64,000 bases of DNA from CBDHCC01 sp965219235 (GCA_965219235.1 OZ244721.1:1984001-2048000), one strand, 5' to 3'. Shown: positions 25,279 to 35,671, counted from the stretch's first letter. The notes: generated from the letters alone by a model not told the origin. Numbers and translations are program-made.

Positions 25279-26460
25279 ATGGGGAACCTAACTTTTTCGC
25301 GGGTGAAGTCGCTCTCAGAGCCGGGCCGCTATACGGACGGTGACGGGCTGATGCTGAACATCGCGGCAGGAGGCGCGAAGAGCTGGATGCTGCGTGCACG
25401 CGTCGATGGCAAGCGCCGCGACATTGGTCTCGGTTCTCTCAAGGTGGTGACACTGGCCGAAGCGAGGGAGAAGGCGCACGACTTCCGCCGCCAGATCGCC
25501 CAGGGCATCGACCCGGTGGCCGAGAAGAGGAAGGCGAAGGAGGAGGTCCCCACCTTTCGGGACGCCGCCCTGCGCGTCCATGAGGAGCAGAAGGCGACCT
25601 GGAAGAACGGCAAGCATCAGGCGCAGTGGATCAGCACGCTGGAGAGCTACGCCTTTCCTTTCCTGGGCGACCTGCCGGTGAACGAGATCGAAGGCCCCCT
25701 CATCCGCAAGGCGCTGTTGCCGATCTGGCTCTCCAAGCCGGAGACGGCCCGGCGCGTGCGCCAGAGGATCGGAGCCGTGCTGGACTGGAGCTACCTCAAC
25801 GGCTTTCGTGCGAGCGAGGCACCGATGCGGTCGCTCGCCAAGGGCTTGCCCCGCCAGCCGAAGAAGGACGGGCACTTCGCCGCTCTGCCCTACACGCAGG
25901 TGCCAGCGCTGATCGGCCGGCTGCGCGAGCGCTCCTCGGTTGGTCGCGTGGCATTGGAGGCGTTGATCCTGACCGCCGCCCGATCCGGCGAGATCAGGGG
26001 TGCCACCTGGAACGAACTCGATCTGGAGGCGGGCCTCTGGTCCGTTCCCGCCGCCCGCATGAAGATGGCGCGCCCGCACCTGGTCCCGCTCGCTCCGCAG
26101 GTGGTGGACGCCTTCACACGGGCACAGGCGTTCAGCGCACCCTGCACCGACCTCGTCTTTCCCGGACAGCAGCTCAAGCGGCCGATGTCCGACATGACAC
26201 TCCTCAAGGTCATGCGCGACATGGAGACGGGGGTCACCGTCCACGGCTTCCGCTCCGCTTTCCGGGACTGGGTGGCGGAGGAAACGAACACGCCGGGCGA
26301 GGTCGCGGAGGCGGCACTCGCACACGCGGTGTCGAACAAGGTTGAGGCGGCGTACCGCCGCACCGACCTCCTTGAGAAGCGCCGCGCCCTCATGCGCCAG
26401 TGGGCCGACTTCTGCACGGGCAAGGTCGCCACCTCTGCTCCTGTAGAAGCGTCAGGCTGA
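25279..26460 (+). CDS. P4-type tyrosine integrase
   Basis: This is a tyrosine recombinase of the DUF4102-containing P4 group, about 393 residues from the ATG at 25279 (GGAGGA lies just before it; an in-frame start at 25240 is possible). The N-terminal arm-binding domain shows YTDGDGLMLNIAAGGAKSWM and RRDIGLGSLKVVTLAEARE. The core-binding domain follows, then the catalytic residues: Arg in LTAARSGEIRGATW, His-x-x-Arg in VHGFRSAFRDW, and the nucleophile Tyr in VEAAYRRTDLLEKRR. It would integrate and excise the island at tRNA-Ser. Its end overlaps the converging AlpA-like gene by nine bases. Confidence 0.93.
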   Translation: MGNLTFSRVKSLSEPGRYTDGDGLMLNIAAGGAKSWMLRARVDGKRRDIGLGSLKVVTLAEAREKAHDFRRQIAQGIDPVAEKRKAKEEVPTFRDAALRVHEEQKATWKNGKHQAQWISTLESYAFPFLGDLPVNEIEGPLIRKALLPIWLSKPETARRVRQRIGAVLDWSYLNGFRASEAPMRSLAKGLPRQPKKDGHFAALPYTQVPALIGRLRERSSVGRVALEALILTAARSGEIRGATWNELDLEAGLWSVPAARMKMARPHLVPLAPQVVDAFTRAQAFSAPCTDLVFPGQQLKRPMSDMTLLKVMRDMETGVTVHGFRSAFRDWVAEETNTPGEVAEAALAHAVSNKVEAAYRRTDLLEKRRALMRQWADFCTGKVATSAPVEASG

Positions 26461-26694
26461 GCCGCGCTGCACCAGTCGCCGCAAGCTGGCGACGCTCACC
26501 AGCGTGGACGCGCCGATCTTCACCGTCTCCACCTCCCCCGCCTTGATCAGCTCGTACAGCTTGGACCTACCGATGCCGGTGAGCTTCACCGCGACCGGAA
26601 TGCGGACCGTGAGCGGCTCCAACGGCAGAGCGAGCTGAGCGAAGGACGGTGTATCTGTGTGGTCTTGGAGGCGGGAGCGGGGCATAACTAGCAT
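26452..26694 (-). CDS. AlpA-like helix-turn-helix regulator
   Basis: This 80-residue protein has a MerR/AlpA-type winged helix: VAVKLTGIGRSKLYELIKAG, then EVETVKIGASTLVSVASLRR. The ATG at 26694 is preceded by an AAGGAGGG ribosome binding site and is chosen over longer frames. AlpA-like proteins in P4-type elements activate integrase or act as excision factors. Converging overlap with the integrase fits such a regulatory partnership, which is inferred rather than shown. Confidence 0.8.
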   Translation of the reverse strand: MLVMPRSRLQDHTDTPSFAQLALPLEPLTVRIPVAVKLTGIGRSKLYELIKAGEVETVKIGASTLVSVASLRRLVQRGSA

Positions 26695-27615
26695 GTCACG
26701 CCCTCCTTCCGCCGAGATCAAGCGCCATCCCGCTGTTGTAGCAGTGGCGGCGGAAGAAACGCGCGACCGGCGGTACAAGCCGATTGCTCGCAGGCCCTGC
26801 GGACCCGCTCCATTTGGCTTCCCGTCCAATTTTCCGGCAACCGCCCTGCCCATCGATGCATGTGCTTGCCCGGATGGAATGCGATGATCGAAATTGTGAA
26901 GTGGGCGCGACAGAGCACTTCGACTATGGAAGGCAAGATGAAAGGCGCGGCACCATGTGCGGCCTAAACGCTTGGGGTAGTTCGGGTTTCTACGGCACTA
27001 GGCATTTGGGCATGGTGCCACCCTGATGGCAGAAACGTCTGACTTGCGCCATCTTCAACGGCACCACCGGCCGAGCGGCTCTGCGGAAGGGTGTCGGCAG
27101 GACGTCAGTTTGCGGCCAAGTGGGGCTGTGGATCAGCGATCATCGGATCGTTCGGCCTGCCTACGTCGCTAGTCGTGCTCATCAAGCCCCTAGTGCCGCC
27201 GAACTCCGCACAAAAGCGTCATCACAGCGAAGGCACGGCACCATGCCTCCGGCGATGGTGCCGCCAAATGCGCAGCTCACCCAACCGTTTAAGGGGCACA
27301 TGGTGCCGCCGCTTTTATCTTGCCCTCCTAATCGCATCACTTGGGGCAAGGCTAATCTAACCTGCATCCTACTTCTCCAACACTGTCCTGTCTAGCCGGT
27401 AGTACTCTGGAACGCGCTACAGCCTTCGCATCGCCTCATGGTGGTCCATGCACTCCTCCGGGCTCGGCTCGAAGCCGGCTCCATGCTGGTCCGAGAGAGG
27501 TCGGAATGGGCTAAGCACTCTAGCGGGTTCGCACTGCGACCCAGGCAAGATATCAGTCGTCCATCCCGACCCGCGACCCCACCACGGGGCACGCATCCGC
27601 TGCACGCGGATTCGG
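26695..27615. other. Gene-poor stretch between AlpA-like gene and IS110 remnant
   Basis: Apart from the inverted repeat pair, no protein-coding gene is convincing in these 920 bases. The short open frames lack ribosome binding sites and change composition mid-way. GC content is lower than in the flanking core genes, as expected for acquired DNA. Confidence 0.5.
26918..27343. repeat. Pair of diverged inverted repeats of about 100 bases
   Basis: The left arm (about 26918-27025, plus strand) and the right arm (about 27343-27236, minus strand) share the same succession of blocks: GGCAAGAT, AAAG, CGGCACCATGTGC, TAAACG, TTGGG, GGCA and GGCATGGTGCC. By eye about 70% of positions agree. Each arm itself holds small palindromes (GGCAC-CAT-GTGCC and GGCA-TGG-TGCC). 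About 210 bases separate the arms. The unit could be a non-autonomous mobile element, an RNA pair, or binding sites for an island-encoded protein; no known family is recognised. Confidence 0.6.
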
Positions 27616-28482
27616 TCAGAAGCTGTCGTTCGACGCTCCTTTGTTCGGTTGCGAGAGTGTCACGGTCATGCAGCGACCACGACGGCCGGGCTCTCGATCG
27701 GTTGCTGGTCCGGAACGCTTCGGCGTCAGTCCGAAGTGCGCGCCGACCGTCTTCGATTTGCGGAACCGTGTCGGGTCATCGACAGCCGTCTTGAACGCCA
27801 GGGCCGTAATCGGGCCGACTCCCGGCACAGTCATGAACCGGCGGCAGACCTCGTCGCCGCGCACCGCCCTTACGATCTCCTTGTGCAGCCGACCGAACTC
27901 CTCGAGCAGCGTTCGCCGCACACCCAGCAAGGTGGCGACGAGCGCCGCGACGATGGGCGGAGCATCCGCCACCAGTTCGCGCGTGTGCGCTTCGAGACGT
28001 CCGCGACTGATCGGTCCGATGACGATCCCGAACGCCTTCAGCGCACCGCGCAGCTCGTTCTCCACGTCCAGGAACTTGCGCTTCAGAAGCCGTCGGCCGG
28101 ACAGCAAGAAGCGGAGTTGCAGGCTGTCCTGGCTCTTCACATGCACGGCTCGGAACCAGCCCATGCGCATCATCTGAGCGATGCCGCGCGCGTCGTTGCG
28201 GTCGGTCTTGTTGCGCTGGGCGGAGAGCGCGCGTTGCATATGGATCGTCTCGATGACGATCGTCGGAAGCTCCAAGCGGAGCAGTTCGACGGCCAGCCAA
28301 GGCGAGAAGGCCTGCGCCTCCAATCCGACCCGCTCGATGCTGCCCGCCCACTCCTTGACCGCAAGCCGGATCGCCTCGGGATCGGTGGCCGCCTTGCACT
28401 CCTTGAGCACGACACCCTGGGGATCGACGACGCAGATACTCGTCGAGTCCATCGACACATCCAGTCCGACATACACGTTCAT
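27616..28482 (-). pseudogene. IS110-family transposase, 3' truncated
   Basis: The start (ATG at 28480-28482) and the N-terminal RuvC-like DEDD domain are intact: MNVYVGLDVSMDSTSICVVD and SAQRNKTDRNDARGIAQMMR. The C-terminal Transposase_20 domain is entered (VPGVGPITALAFKTAVDDPT, HFGLTPKRSG), but after PKR the sequence loses family resemblance and stops after about 30 further residues. Complete members continue for about 50 residues with further conserved segments. The element is therefore probably inactive. It lies at the trailer side of the CRISPR array. Confidence 0.8.
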
Positions 28483-28840
28483 GGCAAGCTCCCGGTCAGT
28501 GTGGCGGCCACTCACGGTGACCCGGATCCACCCTGTCCCAAGCTCCTGCGACGGCAAGCCGGTCGGTGCCGATCCGGCGCGATTACCGGCCAGCCCTCCA
28601 GATTAGCCCCTCTTTCGCCTGCTTCGCCCGATCCCTCCGCACGCCAACTCTTTCCAGGCTGCTACTCGAAGAGAGTATCCGATTACCGAAAAGATCAAAC
28701 GCCATTTCGGCGGGGAACGCCGGGGTTGGCCGGAAGCGGATGGTCCGGTAGTCGGTAAGCAAGGCGGGGAAGCTGCCGTTCTTTATTATTATCGAAAACG
28801 GTCTCGTCAGACCGACCGGTGCACGGGCCTGCAGTCCCCG
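28483..28840. other. Non-coding stretch between IS110 remnant and CRISPR trailer
   Basis: No gene, terminator or further CRISPR repeat is seen in these 358 bases. One repeat length plus one spacer beyond the last fossil repeat (near 28775) there is no recognisable repeat. Part of it is probably the non-coding end of the IS110 element, which in active members encodes a bridge RNA; no structure could be assigned by eye. Confidence 0.4.
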
Positions 28841-28872
28841 GTTTCGGTCCACGCATTCGTGAAGGTAGCAAT
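28841..28872 (-). repeat. Fossil CRISPR repeat at the trailer end
   Basis: It keeps GTTTCG, TCCACGC, CGTGAAGG and AGC of the repeat but differs at 7 of 32 positions, including those that would break the stem. The 34-base gap to the next repeat equals a normal spacer, which shows it is a decayed member of the array. Confidence 0.8.
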
Positions 28873-31800
28873 GTTACTTCCACGGCCTCCCGCCATCGGC
28901 TTGCCCATTTATGTCCGCGCTCCCGTGAAGGGAGCGACGCGGGCGCGCTGTTCGCGTCGATGCCGGACACGAAGTTTCGATCCACGCTCCCGTGAAGGGA
29001 GCGACCGCGCGCCGCGATGGCCTTGTCGATGGCCTCTCGTTTCGATCCACGCTCCCGTGAAGGGAGCGACACCCGGTCGAACATAGCGACGGTGTTGCGT
29101 CTCAAGTTTCGATCCACGCTCCCGTGAAGGGAGCGACCCGCGCACGCGCCGGGAACCGACGAGTTCTGGCAGGTTTCGATCCACGCTCCCGTGAAGGGAG
29201 CGACTCCCATCGAGGTGGGTGCCGTCGGCGTAGGTGAGGTTTCGATCCACGCTCCCGTGAAGGGAGCGACCGTCGGATTGCCGGGCAGTCAGTGGCCCGC
29301 GAAGGTTTCGATCCACGCTCCCGTGAAGGGAGCGACCGGACAGGTCCGACGATCTGTCGTCATAGAGGAGTTTCGATCCACGCTCCCGTGAAGGGAGCGA
29401 CGCGGACGCCTCCAAGTTGGGGAGCGCGGGGTCAAGTTTCGATCCACGCTCCCGTGAAGGGAGCGACGACCGCATGCAGCGCGACGCCGTGCTGATCGAG
29501 TTGTTTCGATCCACGCTCCCGTGAAGGGAGCGACGGGGCGTTAGCGTCCGGTCCCACGTCGTTTGCCTGTTTCGATCCACGCTCCCGTGAAGGGAGCGAC
29601 CGGTCGCGCCCACGGGCAGCGCGCCGTTGAAGCGGTTTCGATCCACGCTCCCGTGAAGGGAGCGACTTTCACTGGATCGGACACAACACGGGCTTGGACG
29701 AGTTTCGATCCACGCTTCCGTGAAGGGAGCGACCCGTGCTGGTGCTGGAAGGCCCCCAGGGCATCAAGTTTCGATCCACGCTCCCGTGAAGGGAGCGACG
29801 CGTGCCAATAACGTTGCCGGTGCCAGTAAGGGGGTTTCGATCCACGCTCCCGTGAAGGGAGCGACGCGAGGCGGTGACCGCCGTCCAGATGCCTTGGAAG
29901 TTTCGATTCACGCTCCCGTGAAGGGAGCGACGCCGCCAGGACCGCGTTGGTCAGGTCCAGCCCGTGTTTCGATCCACGCTCCCGTGAAGGGAGCGACCCC
30001 CGCCCGTCAGTGCTATGCGCCGATCTTGAGGGTTTCGATCCACGCTCCCGTGAAGGGAGCGACCGGACAGGTCAGGCATCGTCTCACTCCCAAAGGTTTC
30101 GATCCACGCTCCCGTGAAGGGAGCGACACCACCGCGCCCTTCAGGTTCTCCATCTGGCCCTTGTTTCGATCCACGCTCCCGTGAAGGGAGCGACGAGCCG
30201 GCCGTCGTCTGGACGTCAGGCGACGAGGGGTTTCGATCCACGCTCCCGTGAAGGGAGCGACATGTCGGCCACCATCAGCACCACCACCTTGGCTGTTTCG
30301 ATCCACGCTCCCGTGAAGGGAGCGACCATCGGTCAGCCCGGCGCGGCACAAGTGGGTGATGTTTCGATCCACGCTCCCGTGAAGGGAGCGACGACCAGCC
30401 CGTCGAGCGAGAGCGGGTGGCGGAAGTGGTTTCGATCCACGCTCCCGTGAAGGGAGCGACGACGTTCTCCGCGCGCACCCACCAACCGTCGTCTTGTTTC
30501 GATCCACGCTCCCGTGAAGGGAGCGACACAGCGTTTGCTGGGAGGAGCACGAACACGCGGTGTTTCGATCCACGCTCCCGTGAAGGGAGCGACCTCGAAG
30601 CGGGTGAGGTCGTAGCCACGTAACAGCGTTTCGATCCACGCTCCCGTGAAGGGAGCGACCGAGCGGCACGCGCATCGCCTCCCCGCGTTCGGGTTTCGAT
30701 CCACGCTCCCGTGAAGGGAGCGACGCGGTTCAGTTCCACGTCGTGCCCGCTGGGCGTGTTTCGATCCACGCTCCCGTGAAGGGAGCGACCGCCGCCGTCG
30801 AAGCGGTTGGTGTCGGCAGACAGGTTTCGATCCACGCTCCCGTGAAGGGAGCGACGTTGCAGGCGCGGCAGTTTCGTTGGCCAGACGGAGTTTCGATCCA
30901 CGCTCCCGTGAAGGGAGCGACCGACGCGGCACACAAGGGCGCGCGGTTCCTGAGCGTTTCGATCCACGCTCCCGTGAAGGGAGCGACATCGGTCACTTTC
31001 CGGCGCACCGCGTCTATGTGGTTTCGATCCACGCTCCCGTGAAGGGAGCGACAGTGCGCCTCCCCGCGCGAATGCACTGGTGACGGGTTTCGATCCACGC
31101 TCCCGTGAAGGGAGCGACCATCTGCGCCGGCATCAGCGCCTGCACCGAAGCGTGGTTTCGATCCACGCTCCCGTGAAGGGAGCGACGATCGTGCTGCCCA
31201 AGGGGAGCGACCGCGAGAAGATGGTTTCGATCCACGCTCCCGTGAAGGGAGCGACCGGCCAGGAGATCAACGGAGGTAAAATCCTAGCGTTTCGATCCAC
31301 GCTCCCGTGAAGGGAGCGACGACCCGCCTGACACTCCCCTACAAGCCCCAGGTGTTTCGATCCACGCTCCCGTGAAGGGAGCGACGTCCGGTCCAGTACG
31401 CCCTCATCGTCATGTCGGGGTTTCGATCCACGCTCCCGTGAAGGGAGCGACGTCTACGAAACGCGCGGCGTGCTGATGCTTGGCTGTTTCGATCCACGCT
31501 CCCGTGAAGGGAGCGACCTTCCGGTCGGGGGCCTTGCCGGTGAGGTCCCGGTTTCGATCCACGCTCCCGTGAAGGGAGCGACTCGGGGTGGGGAGGCAGG
31601 CGACCATCGAGCAGAAGTTTCGATCCACGCTCCCGTGAAGGGAGCGACGTCCGACACCCTGCGGCTGGCAACAATCGCCGAGTTTCGATCCACGCTCCCG
31701 TGAAGGGAGCGACCTTCGCCTTGTGGGACGACGACGGCTATGTCCTGTTTCGATCCACGCTCCCGTGAAGGGAGCGACGACGTCGGCACGGTAGCCGTTC

Positions 31801-33497
31801 ACGCTGGTCCAGTTTCGATCCACGCTCCCGTGAAGGGAGCGACACCTGCGAGCAGACCGGCTTCCGTGTGATCGCCGGTTTCGATCCACGCTCCCGTGAA
31901 GGGAGCGACGGCACGGCCTCGCGATCCGGTTCGAGGTGGGGGAGTTTCGATCCACGCTCCCGTGAAGGGAGCGACGAGCCGGCCGTCGTCTGGACGTCAG
32001 GCGACGAGGGGTTTCGATCCACGCTCCCGTGAAGGGAGCGACCGCCATCGGGCGCAGGTTGCCCGCCGCGTCGAAGTTTCGATCCACGCTCCCGTGAAGG
32101 GAGCGACCGTATTCGCCGCCATGTTCACTATCACGGTCGCCGGTTTCGATCCACGCTCCCGTGAAGGGAGCGACTCGACCGGTGCGCTGTATTCAGACCC
32201 GACGTATCAGTTTCGATCCACGCTCCCGTGAAGGGAGCGACGAGCTTGGCTGCGCCGATCCTCGACGGAATCCAGTTTCGATCCACGCTCCCGTGAAGGG
32301 AGCGACCTGGACGTCCAGCAGGTCGGTGCCCGCGCCGTTGTTTCGATCCACGCTCCCGTGAAGGGAGCGACCCGCCAGCCAGGCGCGCCAGATGTCGGCC
32401 TTGTCGTTTCGATCCACGCTCCCGTGAAGGGAGCGACTCTCCAGGATCGCCGGTGATCGTCTCGAACTTGCTGTTTCGATCCACGCTCCCGTGAAGGGAG
32501 CGACCGCCCTTCTCCAGGCGACCCTTGGCGTCCTCGGCGTTTCGATCCACGCTCCCGTGAAGGGAGCGACCCGCGCGGGCCACCTTCTACGGCAACATGG
32601 TCCAGTTTCGATCCACGCTCCCGTGAAGGGAGCGACGCTGATCAGCGCGCTGGGGGTGGCGATGCGTGACATGTTTCGATCCACGCTCCCGTGAAGGGAG
32701 CGACCTGGCGACCGACGAGGCGGCGGCGCAGGTGTACAAGTTTCGATCCACGCTCCCGTGAAGGGAGCGACCTCTTGTAGGTGCCCCAGGTGCCGCCCCG
32801 GATCGTGTTTCGATCCACGCTCCCGTGAAGGGAGCGACGGCGTCCGCGCCGACCACGCCCGGCAGCACCACGTTTCGATCCACGCTCCCGTGAAGGGAGC
32901 GACTCAATCGGGGGTGAGACCCCATCCAAGTTGGGGTGTTTCGATCCACGCTCCCGTGAAGGGAGCGACTCTCAACATCCGGTCGGCCGACGATCCGGAC
33001 GGGTTTCGATCCACGCTCCCGTGAAGGGAGCGACGCGACGGCGTGGTGGCTGGGTTCGACGGCAAGCTGTTTCGATCCACGCTCCCGTGAAGGGAGCGAC
33101 CGCCAGCGGGCTGCCGAGCCGGGAGGTGATGTCGTTTCGATCCACGCTCCCGTGAAGGGAGCGACGACGATCAACGGCAAGTACCAGGATGAGGCGATGT
33201 TTCGATCCACGCTCCCGTGAAGGGAGCGACGATTGCGCGGCCCCGGCGTGACACTGCCGTCTGGCAGTTTCGATCCACGCTCCCGTGAAGGGAGCGACCT
33301 TTGTGGAGGGCCACATCATGAACGGAGCCAAGCTGTTTCGATCCACGCTCCCGTGAAGGGAGCGACGTCGAATGCCAGCACGCCGGCCTTCATGCTGAAG
33401 TTTCGATCCACGCTCCCGTGAAGGGAGCGACCGCCCTTGGCCATCACGCCGCTGCTACTCATGTTGTTTCGATCCACGCTCCCGTGAAGGGAGCGAC
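28841..33497 (-). CRISPR. Type I-C CRISPR array, 70 clear repeats plus one fossil repeat
   Basis: The 32-base repeat, in plus-strand reading, starts GTTTCGATCC and ends GGGAGCGAC, with an internal CGCTCCC/GGGAGCG hairpin. On the minus strand it ends in GTGGATCGAAAC, close to the type I-C consensus. I counted 70 repeats from 28907-28938 to 33466-33497 and 69 spacers of 32-37 bases. The leader-proximal end is on the right, next to cas2. Trailer-side repeats vary: 28907 has five changes, 29702 and 29900 one each. A further 25/32 match lies at 28841-28872, exactly one spacer (34 bases) beyond. One spacer occurs twice (30195-30229 and 31976-32010). Confidence 0.98.
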
Positions 33498-33683
33498 AGC
33501 GGCTCGGTAAGCGGTTGGAACCAGTAAGGAAAGCCGTGGGTTCGCGCGAAGGTAGGCCTGCGGACACGCAACCTCCCCCGGTCGCTCCGTCATGCGCCTG
33601 CAACCTGTTGAATCGGTGACACCTTGACCTCTCGCGAACCATCGCCGTGGACACGGACCGCTTCACGTTCGCGCAGTCGCCCC
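33498..33683 (-). promoter_or_regulatory. CRISPR leader
   Basis: This 186-base non-coding stretch lies between the cas2 stop codon and the first repeat, the expected place for the promoter of the precursor crRNA and the integration signals. The 60 bases next to the array are less GC-rich than the rest. No exact -10/-35 pair is assigned. Confidence 0.75.
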
Positions 33684-33974
33684 TCAGAACACCAGCGGCC
33701 CATCCAAGTCCAACGCTGGCTTGGCCCCGATGTGCTCCACCCGGCGCTTGCCCTCCGCACCCAAGCGATAAAAGCGCAGGCTGTCGGTCCCCGAATCGAT
33801 CTCGCTCAGCAAGCGGGCACGCAGTTCGACCCAGCGCGCCGGGTCGATCTCGCACTCAAATACGGAGTTCTGCACCCGCTGGCCATAGTCGAGGCAGGCG
33901 CGCGCTACTCGGCGCAGCCGCCGGCGTCCGGCCGCGTCCGCCGTGCTCACGTCGTAGGCGACCAGCATCAGCAA
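33684..33974 (-). CDS. cas2: CRISPR-associated protein Cas2
   Basis: This 96-residue ferredoxin-fold protein bridges Cas1 dimers in the spacer-integration complex. It starts MLMLVAYDVSTADAAGRRRL, with the conserved Asp in the first strand, then ARACLDYGQRVQNSVFECEI, typical of type I-C Cas2, and DSLRFYRLG. It follows cas1 by four bases and precedes the leader. Confidence 0.96.
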   Translation of the reverse strand: MLMLVAYDVSTADAAGRRRLRRVARACLDYGQRVQNSVFECEIDPARWVELRARLLSEIDSGTDSLRFYRLGAEGKRRVEHIGAKPALDLDGPLVF

Positions 33975-33978
33975 CGCC

Positions 33979-35019
33979 TCATTTCCACACGAAGGCCGGG
34001 TAGCCGTCCAGGTCGCCGCGCAGGTGGCGGGACAGGAGCAACGCCTGCAGGTGCGGCACCAGGCCCAGCGTCGTGGTCTCGCCCAGGAAGGGGTGGCGCA
34101 GCTCGTCCTTCTTGCGCTCGCCCCAGGCGACCAGCACCGCCTTCCTCGCGTCGTCCGTCAGCCGCACCGCGCCGCCGTCCTCCACCATGAAATCGGCCGC
34201 CGCCAGCTGCCGGCGGTTGACCAAGCTGAGCGCCAGGCGATCGGCGAGCACCGGGCGCAGCTCCTCCATCAGGTCGAGCGCCAGGCTGGCGCGGCCCGGC
34301 CGGTCGGCGTGGAGAAAGCCCACCTGCGGGTCCAGCCCGACGCTCTCGCACGCGGAGCGGCAGTCGTGGCCGAGCAGCGCGTAGAGGAAGGAGAGGAGCG
34401 CGTTGATGCGGTCGAGCGGCGGGCGGCGCGAGCGGCCGGTGAACGCAAAGGCACCGTCGCCTGCGCGCACCAGATGGGTAAACACGCTGAAATAGACGAG
34501 CGCCGCCTCGCCTTCGATGCCGCGCAGTGTTGGAACGTCGGCGGCGGCGTGGACCGCGCGGCGGGCGGCATCCGTCAACCGCCGCTCCGCCTCCTCCAGG
34601 GCTCGGGCGGCCTCGCCCAGCCCGGCGCCGTGGTCGCGCAGGGCGCGTCGGACGACGGTGCGTTGATTGGCGGTTTTGGCCGCGACGATGCCGCGCACGA
34701 TGGCCAACGCGCCGGCCGGATCGTCTGCTATGCGGTACTGCGTGCGGCGGAGAAGCACGTTGCCGGTGCGCGGACCTTCGACGCGCGCGAGGAAGCGACC
34801 GTTGGGCTGCAGGAAGGAGAGCGCCACGCCGGCCTCTGCGCAGGCTGCCAGGATGGCGGGCGAGGCGCCAGCGCGCGCGAAGCAGACCACCCCGCCGATG
34901 TTGTGGAGCGGCGCACGCCCGCGCTCGGCCCCATCGACCTCCACCACCACGTTGGCCCCGTCTTTCCGCAGCCAGGCATCCTGGCTGGTGACGTAGATGG
35001 TGTTGAGATGGCGACGCAT
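33979..35019 (-). CDS. cas1: CRISPR-associated endonuclease Cas1
   Basis: This 346-residue integrase of new spacers has the metal-binding residues in place: E169 in RGIEGEAALVYF, H237 in VGFLHADRPGRASLALDLME and the acidic cluster right after it (D249, E252/E253). The N-terminal beta domain begins MRRHLNTIYVTSQDAWLRKD, as in type I-C proteins. It is flanked by cas4 and cas2 in the standard order. Confidence 0.97.
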   Translation of the reverse strand: MRRHLNTIYVTSQDAWLRKDGANVVVEVDGAERGRAPLHNIGGVVCFARAGASPAILAACAEAGVALSFLQPNGRFLARVEGPRTGNVLLRRTQYRIADDPAGALAIVRGIVAAKTANQRTVVRRALRDHGAGLGEAARALEEAERRLTDAARRAVHAAADVPTLRGIEGEAALVYFSVFTHLVRAGDGAFAFTGRSRRPPLDRINALLSFLYALLGHDCRSACESVGLDPQVGFLHADRPGRASLALDLMEELRPVLADRLALSLVNRRQLAAADFMVEDGGAVRLTDDARKAVLVAWGERKKDELRHPFLGETTTLGLVPHLQALLLSRHLRGDLDGYPAFVWK

Positions 35020-35031
35020 GGGGGCGGGTCC

Positions 35032-35664
35032 TCAGTCGGCGATCTGGGAGGACAGCCAGCGGCCGACGGCGGGCGGGTGCTCCAGCCGCTGAGGCCGACA
35101 CGCCTCGGTCAGCGAGCAGCGCTTGCAGCCGGGGAAGAACACGGGCGGCGGGGTGCGCCGGTCGGCGATGTTGGCGCGCACCTCGTCGGCGACGCGGGCG
35201 GTGAGCGCGCGCAAATCGGCATCGAGGGCCACGTCCATTCGGCGGCGGGCCTGGCCGTAGAACAGCGCGCCTTCCGGCACGTCGACCCCGAACATCTCCT
35301 CCAGGCACAGCCCCTGAGCGCACAGCTGCACCTCGTCGGCGCGGTGCGCCTTGGGGCGGCCGCGCTTGTACTCGACGGGCAGCGGGCGGCCATCGTGGAA
35401 CTCCACCGCGTCCGCCTTGCCGGTGAGGCCCAGCGCCAGGGAGCGAAGCGTCAGTCCGCGCACCGTTCGCACGCCACGCCGCCGGTCCGGCCGTCCGCCG
35501 TCCACCCGCTCGTGCAGCACCCGGCCCTCCGCTGTCGCCCCGTCCTCCATCCAGATCCGCTCGACGTGGATGAGCGCACATTGGCGCGGGCAGAACAGGT
35601 GGTGCTGGAGGGCGGAGATGGGGACCAGGTCGTCCTCCTCGGCCGGGTCTGCGGGCGGGCGCAT
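35032..35664 (-). CDS. cas4: CRISPR-associated exonuclease Cas4
   Basis: This 210-residue RecB-like nuclease selects and trims prespacers next to the PAM. The iron-sulphur cluster cysteines are present: FCPRQCALIHVERIW at the N-terminus and PGCKRCSLTEAC at the C-terminus. The nuclease core is seen in GKADAVEFHDGRPLPVEYKR (Asp, Glu and Lys of the PD-(D/E)XK site) and EVQLCAQGLCLEEMF. The ATG at 35664 is chosen because the longer frame runs through cas7. It lies seven bases after cas7c. Confidence 0.95.
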   Translation of the reverse strand: MRPPADPAEEDDLVPISALQHHLFCPRQCALIHVERIWMEDGATAEGRVLHERVDGGRPDRRRGVRTVRGLTLRSLALGLTGKADAVEFHDGRPLPVEYKRGRPKAHRADEVQLCAQGLCLEEMFGVDVPEGALFYGQARRRMDVALDADLRALTARVADEVRANIADRRTPPPVFFPGCKRCSLTEACRPQRLEHPPAVGRWLSSQIAD

Positions 35665-35671
35665 CGGACGC

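Noticed and set aside
26784..27367. Similar peptides from the two inverted arms (GTMCGLNAW and GTMCPLNGW), suggesting two small related proteins
   Set aside because: Similarity follows directly from the DNA repeat, the frames have no ribosome binding sites, and the downstream parts diverge; a DNA or RNA element is more likely.
28907..33497. Many open frames of 60-250 codons across the array on both strands, with repeating peptides such as SLHGSVDRN and SIHAPVKGAT
   Set aside because: They are translations of the CRISPR repeat; the periodicity follows the 32-base repeat, and no start signal or family is present.
33498..33683. Extra small gene between cas2 and the array
   Set aside because: The short frames lack start signals; position and composition fit a leader.
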